From assembly GCF_014203045.1 (NCBI RefSeq), contig NZ_JACHIF010000009.1, forward strand, positions 216,776-280,775: DNA of 64,000 nt. Reading direction: 5' to 3'. A program made the position numbers and the translations under genes. Source of the DNA: Prosthecobacter dejongeii (GTDB lineage: Bacteria; Verrucomicrobiota; Verrucomicrobiia; Verrucomicrobiales; Verrucomicrobiaceae). Numbering within the stretch: the first letter of the stretch is position 1; every line of letters begins with the position of its first letter. The notes under the pieces are model-generated. The model was given only the letters and a program-made list of their open reading frames with translations. It made no database searches and was not told the origin of the DNA. Below, one piece after another: positions 17,641-28,000 of the stretch.

Positions 17641-18282
17641 ATGCCTTCCTCTACCGTGATCACTATCGACGGCCCTGCTGCCTCTGGCAAAAGCAGTGTC
17701 GCCCGCATCCTCGCCCAACGGCTAGGCTACATTTACGTGAACACGGGCAACATGTATCGCGCCATGACCTGGGCGGTTTTGCAGACAGGCATTGACCCGA
17801 ATGACCAGGACGCTGTGCGTCAGGCGGCTGCAGGGATCGTGGTGGATTCACCCGTTACCGAAGGCCAGACGCAGGTCTCCATCAGCGGTCGCATCCTTTC
17901 CGCCGAAGACCTCAATAGCGACCCCGTGAATCGTGGAGTGTCCCTGGTCGCTCGCGTGCCGGAAGTCCGCTCCCGCCTCGTCGCGGATCAGCGTGCCTTG
18001 GCCGATCTCGGTCCTCTGGTTATGGAAGGTCGCGACATCGGCAGCGTGGTGTTCCCAGAAAGTCCGCTGAAGTTTTACATTGATGCCAGCGAAGAAGTCC
18101 GGGCAGCCCGCCGCAGTGCACAAGGGCATACGGATCAAGTCGCAGAGCGAGATCGCCTAGACTCCACCCGCAAGACTTCCCCGCTTGTGATTCCAGAAGG
18201 GGCGGTGGTCATTGATAACAGTCACCTCACACTGGAAGGTGCCGTGCAAGCGGTGCTGGATCGCCTGCCCCCCACTGAGTAA
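17641..18282 (+). CDS. cmk: Cytidylate kinase
   Basis: Phosphorylates CMP/dCMP to the diphosphate for nucleic acid synthesis. It has 213 residues with the P-loop DGPAASGKSSVARILAQRLG near the start, the substrate motif YVNTGNMYRAMT, and GRDIGSVVFP followed by KFYIDASEEVRAARR. It sits 45 bases after aroA and 2 bases before plsC. No Shine-Dalgarno is seen. Confidence 0.96.
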   Translation: MPSSTVITIDGPAASGKSSVARILAQRLGYIYVNTGNMYRAMTWAVLQTGIDPNDQDAVRQAAAGIVVDSPVTEGQTQVSISGRILSAEDLNSDPVNRGVSLVARVPEVRSRLVADQRALADLGPLVMEGRDIGSVVFPESPLKFYIDASEEVRAARRSAQGHTDQVAERDRLDSTRKTSPLVIPEGAVVIDNSHLTLEGAVQAVLDRLPPTE

Positions 18283-18284
18283 GC

Positions 18285-18896
18285 ATGAATCTTTCCTACC
18301 GCATCGGGCACACCATTTTCCGGGCTGTCGCTCGGAGTTTTTATGACTTTCGAGTCGTCGGTGAAGAGAACCTGAATCTCGCCGGTCCCGCCCTTATCGT
18401 GGCCAATCACGTTAGCTTTCTGGATCCACCGTTCATCGGACAGGCCTTTGATGAGCCCCTGTATTTCTTTGCCCGCAAAAGCCTGTTTGATCACCCCATG
18501 GCAGGCAAACTCCTGCGCAGTTGGCAGACGATACCGGTGGATAAGGACAAGCCCGATGCCTCCAGCCTGAAGTCCACCATCCGTCTTCTGAAAAGCGGAA
18601 AAAAGGTGCTGATGTTTCCTGAGGGCACTCGCAGTTTCGATGGGAAACCACAAAAGGCAGAAGCTGGCGTGGGTCTATTCATCGCCAAAAGCAGTGCCCC
18701 CGTTCTGCCCGTGCGCATTTATGGCAGCTACGAGGCCTACCCACGCGGAGCCAAGTTTCTACGGCCAGCCCAAATTCGTCTCGTGGTCGGAAAACCCTAC
18801 CAGCCAGACCTCAAAGCGCACCGCGAAGAAGGCCGCGATCTTTATCAAGCTCTTGCCGATGAAGTGATGGAACGCATCAGCGAGCTGACGCTGTAA
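18285..18896 (+). CDS. plsC: 1-acyl-sn-glycerol-3-phosphate acyltransferase
   Basis: Makes phosphatidic acid at the inner membrane. The 203-residue protein has the acyltransferase NHVSFLDP box (HX4D catalytic pair) at about residues 45-52 and the second motif FPEGTRSFDG at about 110-119, followed by the third block LPVRIYGS. Its start lies 2 bases after cmk, so it is the last gene of the tyrA-aroA-cmk-plsC unit, which ends at a hairpin. Confidence 0.93.
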   Translation: MNLSYRIGHTIFRAVARSFYDFRVVGEENLNLAGPALIVANHVSFLDPPFIGQAFDEPLYFFARKSLFDHPMAGKLLRSWQTIPVDKDKPDASSLKSTIRLLKSGKKVLMFPEGTRSFDGKPQKAEAGVGLFIAKSSAPVLPVRIYGSYEAYPRGAKFLRPAQIRLVVGKPYQPDLKAHREEGRDLYQALADEVMERISELTL

Positions 18897-18925
18897 GCAG
18901 ACCCGTTGATTAACAACGGATCTGC
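18897..18925. terminator. Hairpin between plsC and a convergent Gfo/Idh gene
   Basis: GCAGACCCGTTG pairs with CAACGGATCTGC (one mismatch) around a 5-base loop. No strong T-run follows on either strand, so it would be a modest terminator. Confidence 0.5.
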
Positions 18926-18944
18926 CAGACAACAAACAAGAGTG

Positions 18945-20279
18945 CTACGCGCCCTTATTTTCCTTCGCCTGATCTTCAGGCTTCTTTGGTTCGGGAATTT
19001 GGAACTTGGTGATACCCGGCATCGGCATGGGAGTAGGCTTGAAGCTGTCTCCCCATTTCAGCGTATCTGGAGCCAGATCCTGGGTGCAATCCAGCATCTG
19101 CTGCCAGGTCAAAAGCTGCCCAGTGTAGGCGGCTTCACGGCCCATGATGCCAACAAGCGTGGATAGCATCATACGATTTCCGTCATTGATGACCTCGCCT
19201 TTGCGGATGGCATTAAAGAGAGCTTCATGCTCCAGGTCATACATGTTCTTATCCTCACCTTTGAAGCGCCAACGCTTTTGCCCATCAATGAAAGGAGCTG
19301 CGCCTTTGCCAATGATGAGCGCTCCCTTTTCACCTCGGATGATGTCCTGATTGTGCCCCTGGCAACCTTTGATCTGCCGATTGGCGAGGTGGCAGTAGAT
19401 GCCATTGCCCCACTCATAGGCGGCATGAAAGTGGTCAAAGATATTGCCGTCTTCCGCTGGGATCTGACGCCCACCGGTGGCGATGCAACTGAGCGGCGGC
19501 TTATCCCCCATAGCCCAGCAAAGTTTGTCCACACTGTGCACGGCCTGCTCCACGATGCTGTCCCCGCTGAGCCAGGAGAAATTATACCAGTTCCGCACCT
19601 GCCACTCCACATCGCTCATACCTGCTGGACGACCGCTCGCTGGCGGCATCGGCTTCACAGGGCCTGTATGATAGGTGGCCAAAATGCTGGTCACATCGCC
19701 GATCTGGCCATCCTGCAATCGTGAAAAAGCTTCTTTGCGGGAGGTGCTGTAGCGCCAGCAGTAGCCAGCCACGATGTTCAGCTTCTTCTCCGCCGCTTTC
19801 TTCACCGCCGCCATAGCGAGGTGATAACCAATGGTATCCACTGCCATGGGCTTTTCGGCAAAGATATGTTTCCCCGCATCCACTGCCGCCATGAGGTGCA
19901 CTGGGCGGAACCCTGGAGGGCTAGCCAGCAGGACCACGTCCACCCCGGAATCAATAAGCTTCTGGTAAGCATCCAGGCCGATGAACTTCTTGTCCGGCTT
20001 CACATCCACACGGTCAGGATACTTCTGCGAGAGGCTATTGATGCTACCTTCGATCTGCTTTTCGTCCACGTCCGCCATGGCGACGAGTTTGGCATTGTAG
20101 TCGGCCCCCAAAGCCTGAGAGGCAGCGCCCGTGCCACGGCCACCACAGCCGACGAGACCGATGCGAAGGGTTTCACTGGAGTCAGCCTTTTGTTGAGCAC
20201 GTAACGTGCTAGAGGCAGTGAGGATGGCGGCGGCCCCAGTGGTCTGGGCGAATTGGCGGCGGGTTAAAAGGGAAGTCAT
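18945..20279 (-). CDS. Gfo/Idh/MocA family oxidoreductase with Tat signal
   Basis: An NAD(P)-dependent sugar-type oxidoreductase of 444 residues that is probably exported folded. The chosen ATG gives a twin-arginine signal (LTRRQFAQTTGAAA); upstream codons add residues with no leader character. The Rossmann site reads LRIGLVGCGGRGTG, and the EKP catalytic box is present (HIFAEKPMAVD), with CWRY and HAAYEW segments further on. The C-terminus is rich in Pro/Lys. It is the last gene of a minus-strand group with a PQQ-propeller protein and a second Gfo/Idh protein; many Verrucomicrobia have large families of these. Confidence 0.92.
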   Translation of the reverse strand: MTSLLTRRQFAQTTGAAAILTASSTLRAQQKADSSETLRIGLVGCGGRGTGAASQALGADYNAKLVAMADVDEKQIEGSINSLSQKYPDRVDVKPDKKFIGLDAYQKLIDSGVDVVLLASPPGFRPVHLMAAVDAGKHIFAEKPMAVDTIGYHLAMAAVKKAAEKKLNIVAGYCWRYSTSRKEAFSRLQDGQIGDVTSILATYHTGPVKPMPPASGRPAGMSDVEWQVRNWYNFSWLSGDSIVEQAVHSVDKLCWAMGDKPPLSCIATGGRQIPAEDGNIFDHFHAAYEWGNGIYCHLANRQIKGCQGHNQDIIRGEKGALIIGKGAAPFIDGQKRWRFKGEDKNMYDLEHEALFNAIRKGEVINDGNRMMLSTLVGIMGREAAYTGQLLTWQQMLDCTQDLAPDTLKWGDSFKPTPMPMPGITKFQIPEPKKPEDQAKENKGA

Positions 20280-20371
20280 GGAATTGGAGTAATCGCGCAT
20301 CTCCTTGCCGTCCTTTCGCGGAACTGGTGACGCAATGTGGGCCGATTGTGACAACACGCAGAGCCCAAAAG

Positions 20372-20401
20372 AAAACGCCCCACCCGATGCAGGTGAGGCG
20401 C
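20372..20401 (-). terminator. Terminator after the PQQ-propeller gene
   Basis: On the minus strand GCGCCTCACC pairs with GGGTGGGGCG (nearly perfect) and is followed by TTTTCTTTT, just beyond the gene stop. Confidence 0.75.
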
Positions 20402-20422
20402 TTAAAGAAAAATCCAGATCCG

Positions 20423-21652
20423 TTACTTGCCGCTCACATCAAAGGAGAACAGAAGCTCTTGATCACGAAGGTAAAGCTTGCCACCGCTCACCACGGGGTG
20501 AACCCAGATCATGCCCTTGGGATTCCGCTGAGTCGTCTGAGGTTGCAGGGTGAAACGACCATGCTCTTCCCAGCCCTTTGGATTGGCCTCAATAAGCACC
20601 ACCGTGCCGGTTTTTTCTTCCAGCAAATACAGCATGCCATCCGCAGAGTGGATAGCCCCTTTGCCCAGTAGCTTCTTCTCAGCCCACTTCACCGCACCCG
20701 TTTTAAAGTCCAGGCAGGTCCAGCCCGCCTTGTCGGAATAACCATAAAGATGACCCTCCACCAGCACCATGCCGCCGTGATGATTCACCATGTCGGTGCT
20801 GGCATAGAGCTCTTCGATCTCATTTCCCGCCTTGATTTTAAAAGACTTGCAACCAACTCCGTAGCCCGCCGCAACAAAGACCTGCCCGTCCTGGAAGAGC
20901 GGGGTGGGGATCACGGCTGTCTTGCCTGGAAACTCGGTCTTCCACAGCAGTTTACCATCCGCTGCATTCACACCAGCCACGCTCTGCATGGTGAGCTGAA
21001 TGAGCTGGCGTGCACCATTGTGATCCACCGCAATGATGGAGGAATACTGCGCCGGGTCCGTCCATTCGGCTGACTGCCAGACTTTCTTCCCGGTAGCTTT
21101 ATCAAAAGCCGCGAGCGTGCCCTGGGCTCCACCTGGAGTGACGATGACGAGATTGCCATCCACCAGCGGGCTCTCGCAATAGCCCCATCCAGGAACCTTG
21201 CCGCCCAGGCTATCCATCGTCGTGCGCCAGATTTCTTTCCCATCGGCCGCATTCAGACACACCAGGGTCCCCTTCCCGCCCATGGCATAGACTTTGTCGC
21301 CATCCACAGTCGGGCTGCTGCGCGGGCCATCGCCCCAACCATTGGTCAGCAGGGCTCCTGCTTCGGCGGCCCATTTTTCCTTTCCCGTCGCTGCATCCAC
21401 GGCGATCACATACTCCACCACGTCGCGAGCACCCAGCGTGTAAACCGTGTCTCCCACGACAGCAAAGCCGGCATACCCCAAGCCAACATCTTTGTTCAGC
21501 CACACCTGCTTAGGGCCGCTGGCAGGCCACTTTTTCAGCAGGCCAGTTTCAGAGGAAATGTCTTTGCGGTCAGCTCCGCGAAAGGTCGGCCAGTCTGCAG
21601 CTTGAACTGAAAGACTGAGGAGGAGAAAAGCAGGGAGAAAGAAAGGCTTCAT
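20423..21652 (-). CDS. Secreted PQQ-binding-like beta-propeller protein
   Basis: A 409-residue exported protein; the chosen ATG gives the signal peptide KPFFLPAFLLLSLSVQA, while an earlier in-frame ATG lacks one. After WPTFRGADRKDISSETGLL, typical of this family, come repeated PQQ-like blades (for example TVDGDKVYAMGGKGTLVCL, AADGKEIWRTTMDSLG, TGKKVWQSAEW). The family also includes BamB-type and PQQ-dependent enzymes; calcium/PQQ-binding residues cannot be assigned, so this may be a structural relative rather than a dehydrogenase. It lies between two Gfo/Idh genes. Confidence 0.9.
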   Translation of the reverse strand: MKPFFLPAFLLLSLSVQAADWPTFRGADRKDISSETGLLKKWPASGPKQVWLNKDVGLGYAGFAVVGDTVYTLGARDVVEYVIAVDAATGKEKWAAEAGALLTNGWGDGPRSSPTVDGDKVYAMGGKGTLVCLNAADGKEIWRTTMDSLGGKVPGWGYCESPLVDGNLVIVTPGGAQGTLAAFDKATGKKVWQSAEWTDPAQYSSIIAVDHNGARQLIQLTMQSVAGVNAADGKLLWKTEFPGKTAVIPTPLFQDGQVFVAAGYGVGCKSFKIKAGNEIEELYASTDMVNHHGGMVLVEGHLYGYSDKAGWTCLDFKTGAVKWAEKKLLGKGAIHSADGMLYLLEEKTGTVVLIEANPKGWEEHGRFTLQPQTTQRNPKGMIWVHPVVSGGKLYLRDQELLFSFDVSGK

Positions 21653-21745
21653 GATCAGAAAGAGAAACGAGAGTCGCTGTGGAACGTTTCGATTGAGCCG
21701 GATAAGACCAGGAAATGCGAGCAAAATCTTGGCCACCTGAGCTGA

Positions 21746-22795
21746 CTAAGGCTTTTCCCAGGCCCCAGCCGCTTTCAAAACAGTCTCATGGAGAGCGATG
21801 TCGTGAGCCGCATCCCAAGCCAAGGCTTTTTCCCCACGAACCACCTTCGCCAAGTCCACAAACTCAAGATCGTAGCGTCCCTTCGGCACGTCCATCTGGA
21901 TGGATTGCGTCCCCTTTTTATAAGATCCACGCGCCTGTTTCAGTGAGAGATTCACCTTGCCTGATTCCAAGGGCACGATCTCCAAGGTGCCTTCCGTACC
22001 GGTGACATTAAACCGACGGCGAGGTCCGCCAAAAGGGTCAGTGTGATTACAGCGCACCACCGCAGTGGCTTTCGAATATTGCAAAACAGCCATCTGGTTA
22101 TCCTTCACTCCATCGCTGCCATTCGGGGTCGAAAAAGGCTGCACTGCGGTCGGCCGCCCCATCAAGGTGACAATGACGTCCATGACATGGCAACCCAGTT
22201 CAAAGATGCCTCCCCCCGGCAGGGCACCGATATCCTTGCGCGTCGCCGCATCGGCCAGCTTGCCCATGGCCGCATCAATCTCCGTGATCTCCCCCAGCCA
22301 GCCTTCACGCACCGCTTTGAAAAGCAACTCAAAGGCTGGATTGTAACGCAGCATGTAGCCCATCTGCACCGTGAGTCCGCGCTTCTCCGCCTCTAAACGC
22401 ATCGCCTTAAATTCCGCATGTCCGAGCGCTCCAGGCTTATCCAGATGGATGTGCTTGCCCTCCTGCACGCAGCGCATAGCCACCGCACAGGAGGTATCCA
22501 CACGCGTCTCTACCACCACCGCTTTCAGCCCGTCGGTGCCCAGCAGTTGCTCTTCTGAAAGTATGGGCAGGCCTTGATAGATAGCAGACTCCTTCACTGA
22601 GGCATGCAAGGCAGTATCAGGCTCAGTCACTCCGACTACGTCCCACACTTCTTTGAGGCCACGTATCGCGCCCATTTTACCGCCTGCATGGGAGTGGGTG
22701 GTGCCGATCTGGCCGATGCGAAGCCGAGGCTCTGCGGCAAAGCTAGAACTGGCGACCAGGGCGGAGGCAGTGGTGATGAAATGGCGGCGAGTCAT
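21746..22795 (-). CDS. Gfo/Idh/MocA family oxidoreductase with Tat-like signal
   Basis: A 349-residue Gfo/Idh/MocA relative with a short twin-arginine leader (TRRHFITTASALVASSSFAA). The nucleotide site is atypical (LRIGQIGTTHSHAGGK in place of GxGxxG) and the EKP box is DKP (HIHLDKPGALGHAEF), so it may differ in cofactor or substrate from its neighbour. GGGIFELGCHVMDVIVTLMG is the conserved later segment. It heads the group containing the PQQ-propeller and the first Gfo/Idh protein. Confidence 0.88.
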   Translation of the reverse strand: MTRRHFITTASALVASSSFAAEPRLRIGQIGTTHSHAGGKMGAIRGLKEVWDVVGVTEPDTALHASVKESAIYQGLPILSEEQLLGTDGLKAVVVETRVDTSCAVAMRCVQEGKHIHLDKPGALGHAEFKAMRLEAEKRGLTVQMGYMLRYNPAFELLFKAVREGWLGEITEIDAAMGKLADAATRKDIGALPGGGIFELGCHVMDVIVTLMGRPTAVQPFSTPNGSDGVKDNQMAVLQYSKATAVVRCNHTDPFGGPRRRFNVTGTEGTLEIVPLESGKVNLSLKQARGSYKKGTQSIQMDVPKGRYDLEFVDLAKVVRGEKALAWDAAHDIALHETVLKAAGAWEKP

Positions 22796-22841
22796 GATCC
22801 GAAACTAAACGCCTTCCAAACCGATTCTCTCCCGCAAATTG

Positions 22842-23549
22842 CTACGATTCGTCCACCGGCTTCACCGGGCGGATCTTGCCACTGCCCGGCAGGGCGCTGA
22901 AAAAGAAATAGCGCGGTGACCGAAGCAGATCCCCCACTTCCTTCAAGGCTACCCGCGAGAGGTGAGAGGAAAGGCGATCCTGGGCATCTGGGAAGCGCTG
23001 GAGATGTTTCTCGATGAATTTGCGCAGGCGGGCATTGGCATTGTACTCCACCGCCAGGGTGCCGATGTTCAGCAGCAAAAGCATGACACAGACGGCGACT
23101 AAACCGGCAACGGCAAACCGGGGTGGGAAACGCAGGAAAATCATGCCCACCACACCTAAAAGGCCAAAGATAGGGCCATAGCGATTCAGCCGAATCACGG
23201 TTTGCCGCCACTTGAGATCCCCTAAAGCCTCTTCCGTCTGTAGCGCATGGGCCGCCTCATGCAGGGCGATGGCCCAGGCCCCCATGGAGGTGCCCCGGGC
23301 GACCCGAGGCTGCAAAAATAACCGCCGGCGACGCGGATCAAAATAATCCGAGGCCATGCTGTCATGCTCAACGATCTCCACATCCGTCACGCCTTCGTAG
23401 GCCAGAAAGAGTTTCACCATCTCTGCCCCGGTGTGTGCGGTGGGTGCCCTCTCCTTCATCCCATCCTCCGTCACCTGGGCGTAACGGCCCGCTGCCCACT
23501 GGCAGACGCCGAAACACAGAAGCAGGATGACGATAAAAATCGCTAGCAT
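22842..23549 (-). CDS. YugP-family zinc metallopeptidase
   Basis: A 235-residue integral membrane protein of the YugP (neutral zinc metallopeptidase) family. It has an N-terminal membrane segment, the conserved DYFDPRRRRLFL stretch, then H97-E98-A-A-H101 (HEAAHALQ), and two or more membrane segments after it (FGLLGVVGMIFL, FAVAGLVAVCVMLLLL). Substrates are unknown for the family. A second, more canonical member lies about 13 kb away. It is divergent from miaB. Confidence 0.9.
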   Translation of the reverse strand: MLAIFIVILLLCFGVCQWAAGRYAQVTEDGMKERAPTAHTGAEMVKLFLAYEGVTDVEIVEHDSMASDYFDPRRRRLFLQPRVARGTSMGAWAIALHEAAHALQTEEALGDLKWRQTVIRLNRYGPIFGLLGVVGMIFLRFPPRFAVAGLVAVCVMLLLLNIGTLAVEYNANARLRKFIEKHLQRFPDAQDRLSSHLSRVALKEVGDLLRSPRYFFFSALPGSGKIRPVKPVDES

Positions 23550-23619
23550 GGGTCAACGTGGGGGGACTTTAGGCCGTAGGCAAGGAGGAAGGGGCTTGAT
23601 GGACTCTGCTAACCGTGGG

Positions 23620-23647
23620 TTGTCATTGGTGTCTTTCTGGTTAAACT
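23620..23647 (+). promoter_or_regulatory. Candidate sigma70 promoter of miaB
   Basis: TTGTCA, a 16-base spacer and TAAACT. The -10 ends 10 bases before the ATG, so the mRNA would be close to leaderless, in line with the absence of a Shine-Dalgarno. Confidence 0.4.
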
Positions 23648-23657
23648 CGCCACCCCC

Positions 23658-25016
23658 ATGCCCCGAGTTCACATCAAGACCTACGGCTGCCAGATGAACG
23701 AGCGCGATACCGAGCAGGTATCGCAAATGTTCGTCGAGCGCGGCTACACCATGACCGCCACGGATACCGATGCGGATGTGGTGCTGATCAATACCTGCTC
23801 CGTGCGTGACCAGGCGGAACAGAAAGCCATTGGCAAAATGGGCATGGTGCGCCGCCGCCGCGTCCCCCTCGTCACCGGTTTCATGGGCTGCATGGCACAA
23901 AGCCGTGGCAGTGAGCTGGTGGAAAAGACCAAGGTGGACCTCGTGGTAGGCACCCAGAAATACCATCGCGTGGTGGATTACGTGGATGAAATCATCCGGG
24001 CTAAAGAGGCAAAGATGATGGATGAGGAGCGCTTCTCCATCGTGGACATTGAGGAAGAGCAGGCCAGCCAAAACGCCATCCGCGACCACAGCCTCAAAGA
24101 AAATCAGGGGTCGGCCTTTGTCAGCATCATGCAGGGCTGCAACATGAAGTGTACCTTTTGCATCGTGCCCTACACTCGAGGAAGCGAGCGCGGCCGCCCC
24201 ATCGCCGACATCACGGAAGAAGTGCGCCGTCTCGCCGACAAGGGCGTGAAAGAAGTCACTTTGTTAGGCCAGATCGTCAATCTCTACGGCCGTCACGAGT
24301 TCCCCGCTGTGGATGGCAAGAGCCCGTTTGTGCAGCTTTTGGAAGCCGTGCATGAGGTGCCTGGCATCCAGCGCATTCGCTTCACCAGCCCGCACCCGAT
24401 TGGTTACAAGAAGGACCTCATTGAGGCCTTCACATATCTGCCTAAATTGGCTGAGCATGTACACTTGCCCGTGCAGAGTGGCAGCGATGAAATCCTGAAA
24501 AGGATGCATCGCCCCTACACGGCGGCGAAGTTCACGGACCTCGTGGAGCGCATCCGCGCCGCACGTCCCGGCATCGCCGTGACGACCGATGTCATCGTCG
24601 GCTTTCCTGGCGAGACCGAAGAACATTACCTGCAGACGCGTGAACTGTTCGACAAACTGAAGTTCGAGAACGCCTTCGTCTTCCGTTACTCCAAACGTCG
24701 CGGCACGCCTGCGGCTGAAATGGATGACGCCATCCAGCTCAGCGAACAGGTCAAGGAAGCGCGTAACCAAGATTTGCTGGCCCTAGTGAACAAACACGCC
24801 TGGACCAAGTATGAGGAATTGTTAGGCCAGGAGGTGGAAATTCTTTGTGAAGGCACCAGTAAGACGAATGAAAGCCGTCTCATGGGGCGCACGCGCACGA
24901 ACAAGATTGTGATCTTCGAAGGCAACCCCGACCGTCACATCGGTCAGATTTTCAACGTGCGCATCAGCCACTATGAAAACTTCACGCTGTATGGCGATGT
25001 GGTGACGAAAGACTAA
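23658..25016 (+). CDS. miaB: tRNA-2-methylthio-N6-dimethylallyladenosine synthase
   Basis: A radical-SAM methylthiotransferase that converts i6A37 of tRNAs to ms2i6A37. The 452 residues start with the UPF0004 domain (HIKTYGCQMNERDTEQ, C11 the first cluster ligand; NTCSVRDQAEQKA next), then the radical-SAM triad C161-x3-C165-x2-C168 in GCNMKCTFCIVPYTRG, and a C-terminal TRAM domain. GQIVNLYG and FTSPHP also match MiaB. It stands alone and is followed by a hairpin. Confidence 0.97.
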   Translation: MPRVHIKTYGCQMNERDTEQVSQMFVERGYTMTATDTDADVVLINTCSVRDQAEQKAIGKMGMVRRRRVPLVTGFMGCMAQSRGSELVEKTKVDLVVGTQKYHRVVDYVDEIIRAKEAKMMDEERFSIVDIEEEQASQNAIRDHSLKENQGSAFVSIMQGCNMKCTFCIVPYTRGSERGRPIADITEEVRRLADKGVKEVTLLGQIVNLYGRHEFPAVDGKSPFVQLLEAVHEVPGIQRIRFTSPHPIGYKKDLIEAFTYLPKLAEHVHLPVQSGSDEILKRMHRPYTAAKFTDLVERIRAARPGIAVTTDVIVGFPGETEEHYLQTRELFDKLKFENAFVFRYSKRRGTPAAEMDDAIQLSEQVKEARNQDLLALVNKHAWTKYEELLGQEVEILCEGTSKTNESRLMGRTRTNKIVIFEGNPDRHIGQIFNVRISHYENFTLYGDVVTKD

Positions 25017-25031
25017 ATTTGGGGAAGCTGA

Positions 25032-25060
25032 GGGAGGCACCTCAAATGCCTCCCCCTATT
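25032..25060 (+). terminator. Hairpin after miaB
   Basis: GGGAGGCA pairs with TGCCTCCC around a 7-base loop, followed by a mixed pyrimidine stretch (CCTATTTC). The tail is weak; it could also serve the convergent uvrA. Confidence 0.5.
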
Positions 25061-25066
25061 TCACCT

Positions 25067-28000
25067 CTACAAGTCCAAGATTCGCTTCAGGAACGGTGCT
25101 GTGCGGCTCACTTTGTGTTGAGCCACTTCTTCAGGCGTTCCTGAGGCGACGAGTTCACCTCCTTCGGCTCCCGCTTCAGGACCGATATCAATGATGTAAT
25201 CGGCCTCAGCAAAGATATCCGGGTGATGCTCAATCACGACCACCGTGTGCCCATCATCCACCAAACGATGCAGGATATCTATGAGGCGGCCCACATCCGT
25301 CATGTGCAGGCCGATGGTCGGCTCCTCAATGAGATAGAGATTCCGCTTCGTATTCTTCAGCCCACGGATTTTTTCAGTCGCAGACCGTGAAACGCCACCG
25401 CTGAGTTCCGTCACCAGCTTGATACGCTGCGCCTCCCCGCCGCTGAGGGTGGGGCTAGGTTGGCCTAACTGCAAGTATCCCACGCCCGTATCCGCCAAGA
25501 GCTGCAAGGGCCGGGCGATGCGCTGCTGATGAGCGAAGAACTCAGCCGCTTCCGTGATACTCATCTTCAGCACCTGACCGATGTTTTTGCCATTGTATTC
25601 GATCTCCATGGTCGCGGAGTTGAATCGCAGACCGTTGCAGATCTCGCAATGCACTCGGGTGGTCGGCAAGAAATTCATCTCTACCTTCACGTTGCCATTG
25701 CCTTGGCAGGCTTCGCAACGCCCTCCTTCAGTATTGAAGGAAAAACGCCCCGCATCGTAGCCGCGAGCACGGGCAACAGGCACCTGAGCGAAGAGTTTGC
25801 GGATCTCGTCCAAAATACCCACGTAGGTAGCCGGACAAGAGCGCGAGGTTTTGCCGATGGGGGACTGATCCACCTCATACACGAAGCCAAACTGATCGGC
25901 CCCAACGATGGAATCCCAGAGCTGGTTGGGCGACTTGCGTTTCTTCTCCTTGCTCAAAAGCGCCTTCATCCCTGGGAACAGTACCTGATGGAGGAAGGTG
26001 CTTTTACCGCTGCCGCTGACCCCTGTGATGACTGTGAGCCTTCCCACGGGAATCTGCACATTGATGTCCTTCAGGTTATTCGCGTGCGCACGATTGATCT
26101 TCAACCAGCCTTCCTTCGCCTTTGCCGCAGGCAGAGCGCGCCGCGCACCTAACAAGGGATGTTTAAACGGATTCCGCAATCCCTGCCCGGTGACGCTTTT
26201 TTCATCCTTGAGGATGTGAGCCAGATTGCCTTGGGAAATGATCTCGCCACCGAAACGCCCTGCGCCAGGCCCTAGGTCAATGATGGTATCTGCCCGGCGC
26301 ATGGTATCGTCATCATGCTCCACCACGAGGAGGGAGTTTCCCTTGTCACGCAGTGCCATGAGGGTATCCAGCAGGCGCTCATTGTCCCGAGGATGCAGAC
26401 CGATGGTGGGCTCATCCAAAACATAAAGCACGCCCCGCAAGTTACTGCCCAACTGAGCCGCCAAGCGGATGCGCTGGGCTTCCCCACCGCTGAGGGTATC
26501 GGCACTGCGATTGAGCTGTAGATAACCCAGCCCCACCTCTTTCATGAAGTGCAGCCGCTGCTCGATCTCCTTCATGATGTCCCTGGCAATGATGCCTTCC
26601 GTGCCCTGGAACTTCAGTTTTTTAACGGACTCCGCCGCCTCAATCGCAGACTGCGCATTGATGTGCGGCACGGTAAAGTCCTGGAGCCGCACATAACGGG
26701 CGGTTTCATTCAAACGTGAGCCATGGCACTCCAGGCATAGCACGCGCTCATTGTTTTCTTCCTCATCATCCGCACCTCGGGAAAGACGCCGCTCCTCCTC
26801 CATCTCCGCTTCCAATTTCGAGATGTCATCTCGGCGAGGAGTAGCCCCGTGTGCAGCAACTTTGAATCCAAAACCACGGCAGGTGGGGCACCAGCCATGA
26901 GGGCTGTTGAAGGAAAAAAGACGTGGGTCCAGTTCTTCAAAGGAAAGGTCACACTTCGGGCAGCTCATCTCCGTGCTGAGGACTTGTGAGGTATTCCCAG
27001 GCAACCAGAGTTTAACGGTGCCCTTACCCATCTTCAGGGCCTTTTCCAAAAGCGGTCGCAGCTCAATGGCCGATGCCCCCTTTTTCACCTGGCCGACCAC
27101 GGCATCAATGCTGTGCTCCTTGAATCGCTCCAGCCGCTTGAAGTTCGCTGTCTCGCGGAACTGACCATCTACCAGCAACATCTCGATGCCCTGTTTGGCC
27201 GCAGCTTCAGCCACGTCAGTGTGGAAGCCTTTGCGCGCCTTGATCAGCGGAGCCAGGATTTGCAGAGAGCCTTTTTTAGCACGCTCCACCACAGTCTGAC
27301 TGATGGCGCTGAGGCTCTGTTTTTGCACGGGCACATCGCACTTCGGGCAGTATTGCGTACCTAATTTGGCAAACAGCAGACGGAGGAAATGATACACCTC
27401 CGTTACCGTGGCCACGGTGGATTTACCACCGCCCCGGGAGATGCGCTGTTCGATGGCGACCGTCGGCGGCACCCCACTAATGACATCCACCTCCGGCTTT
27501 TCCATCTGCTCCACAAAGGTGCGAGCGTAAACCGACATGCTGTCGAGGAAGCGACGTTGACCTTCGGCAAACACGAGGTCAAAAGCGAGGGAGGATTTAC
27601 CGCTGCCACTGAGCCCCGTGACCACCACAAATTGATCGCGTGGAATATCGAGCGAGATGTTTTTGAGGTTGTGCTCGCGGGCTCCGCGAATGCTGATGGC
27701 ATTGGCAGCGAAGGCTTCCGGTTTACGCAACTTGCGGGTGGCATAAGCCGCCGCTTGTTCAGCCGCGCGAGCCACCGTTCTCCCCTGCCCGAATTTCTCG
27801 GCCAGGTATCTCCCCGTCCAGGAAGCCTCGCAGGCGGCGACCACTTCAGGTGTGCCCGCCACCACCAATTGCCCGCCCTGAGATCCACCATCGGGGCCCA
27901 GATCAATTACCCAATCCGCGCACTGAATCACATCCACATTGTGCTCAATCACGAGCAGGCTGTTGCCCTCTTCGACCAGGCGTTGAAGCAACTTCACCAG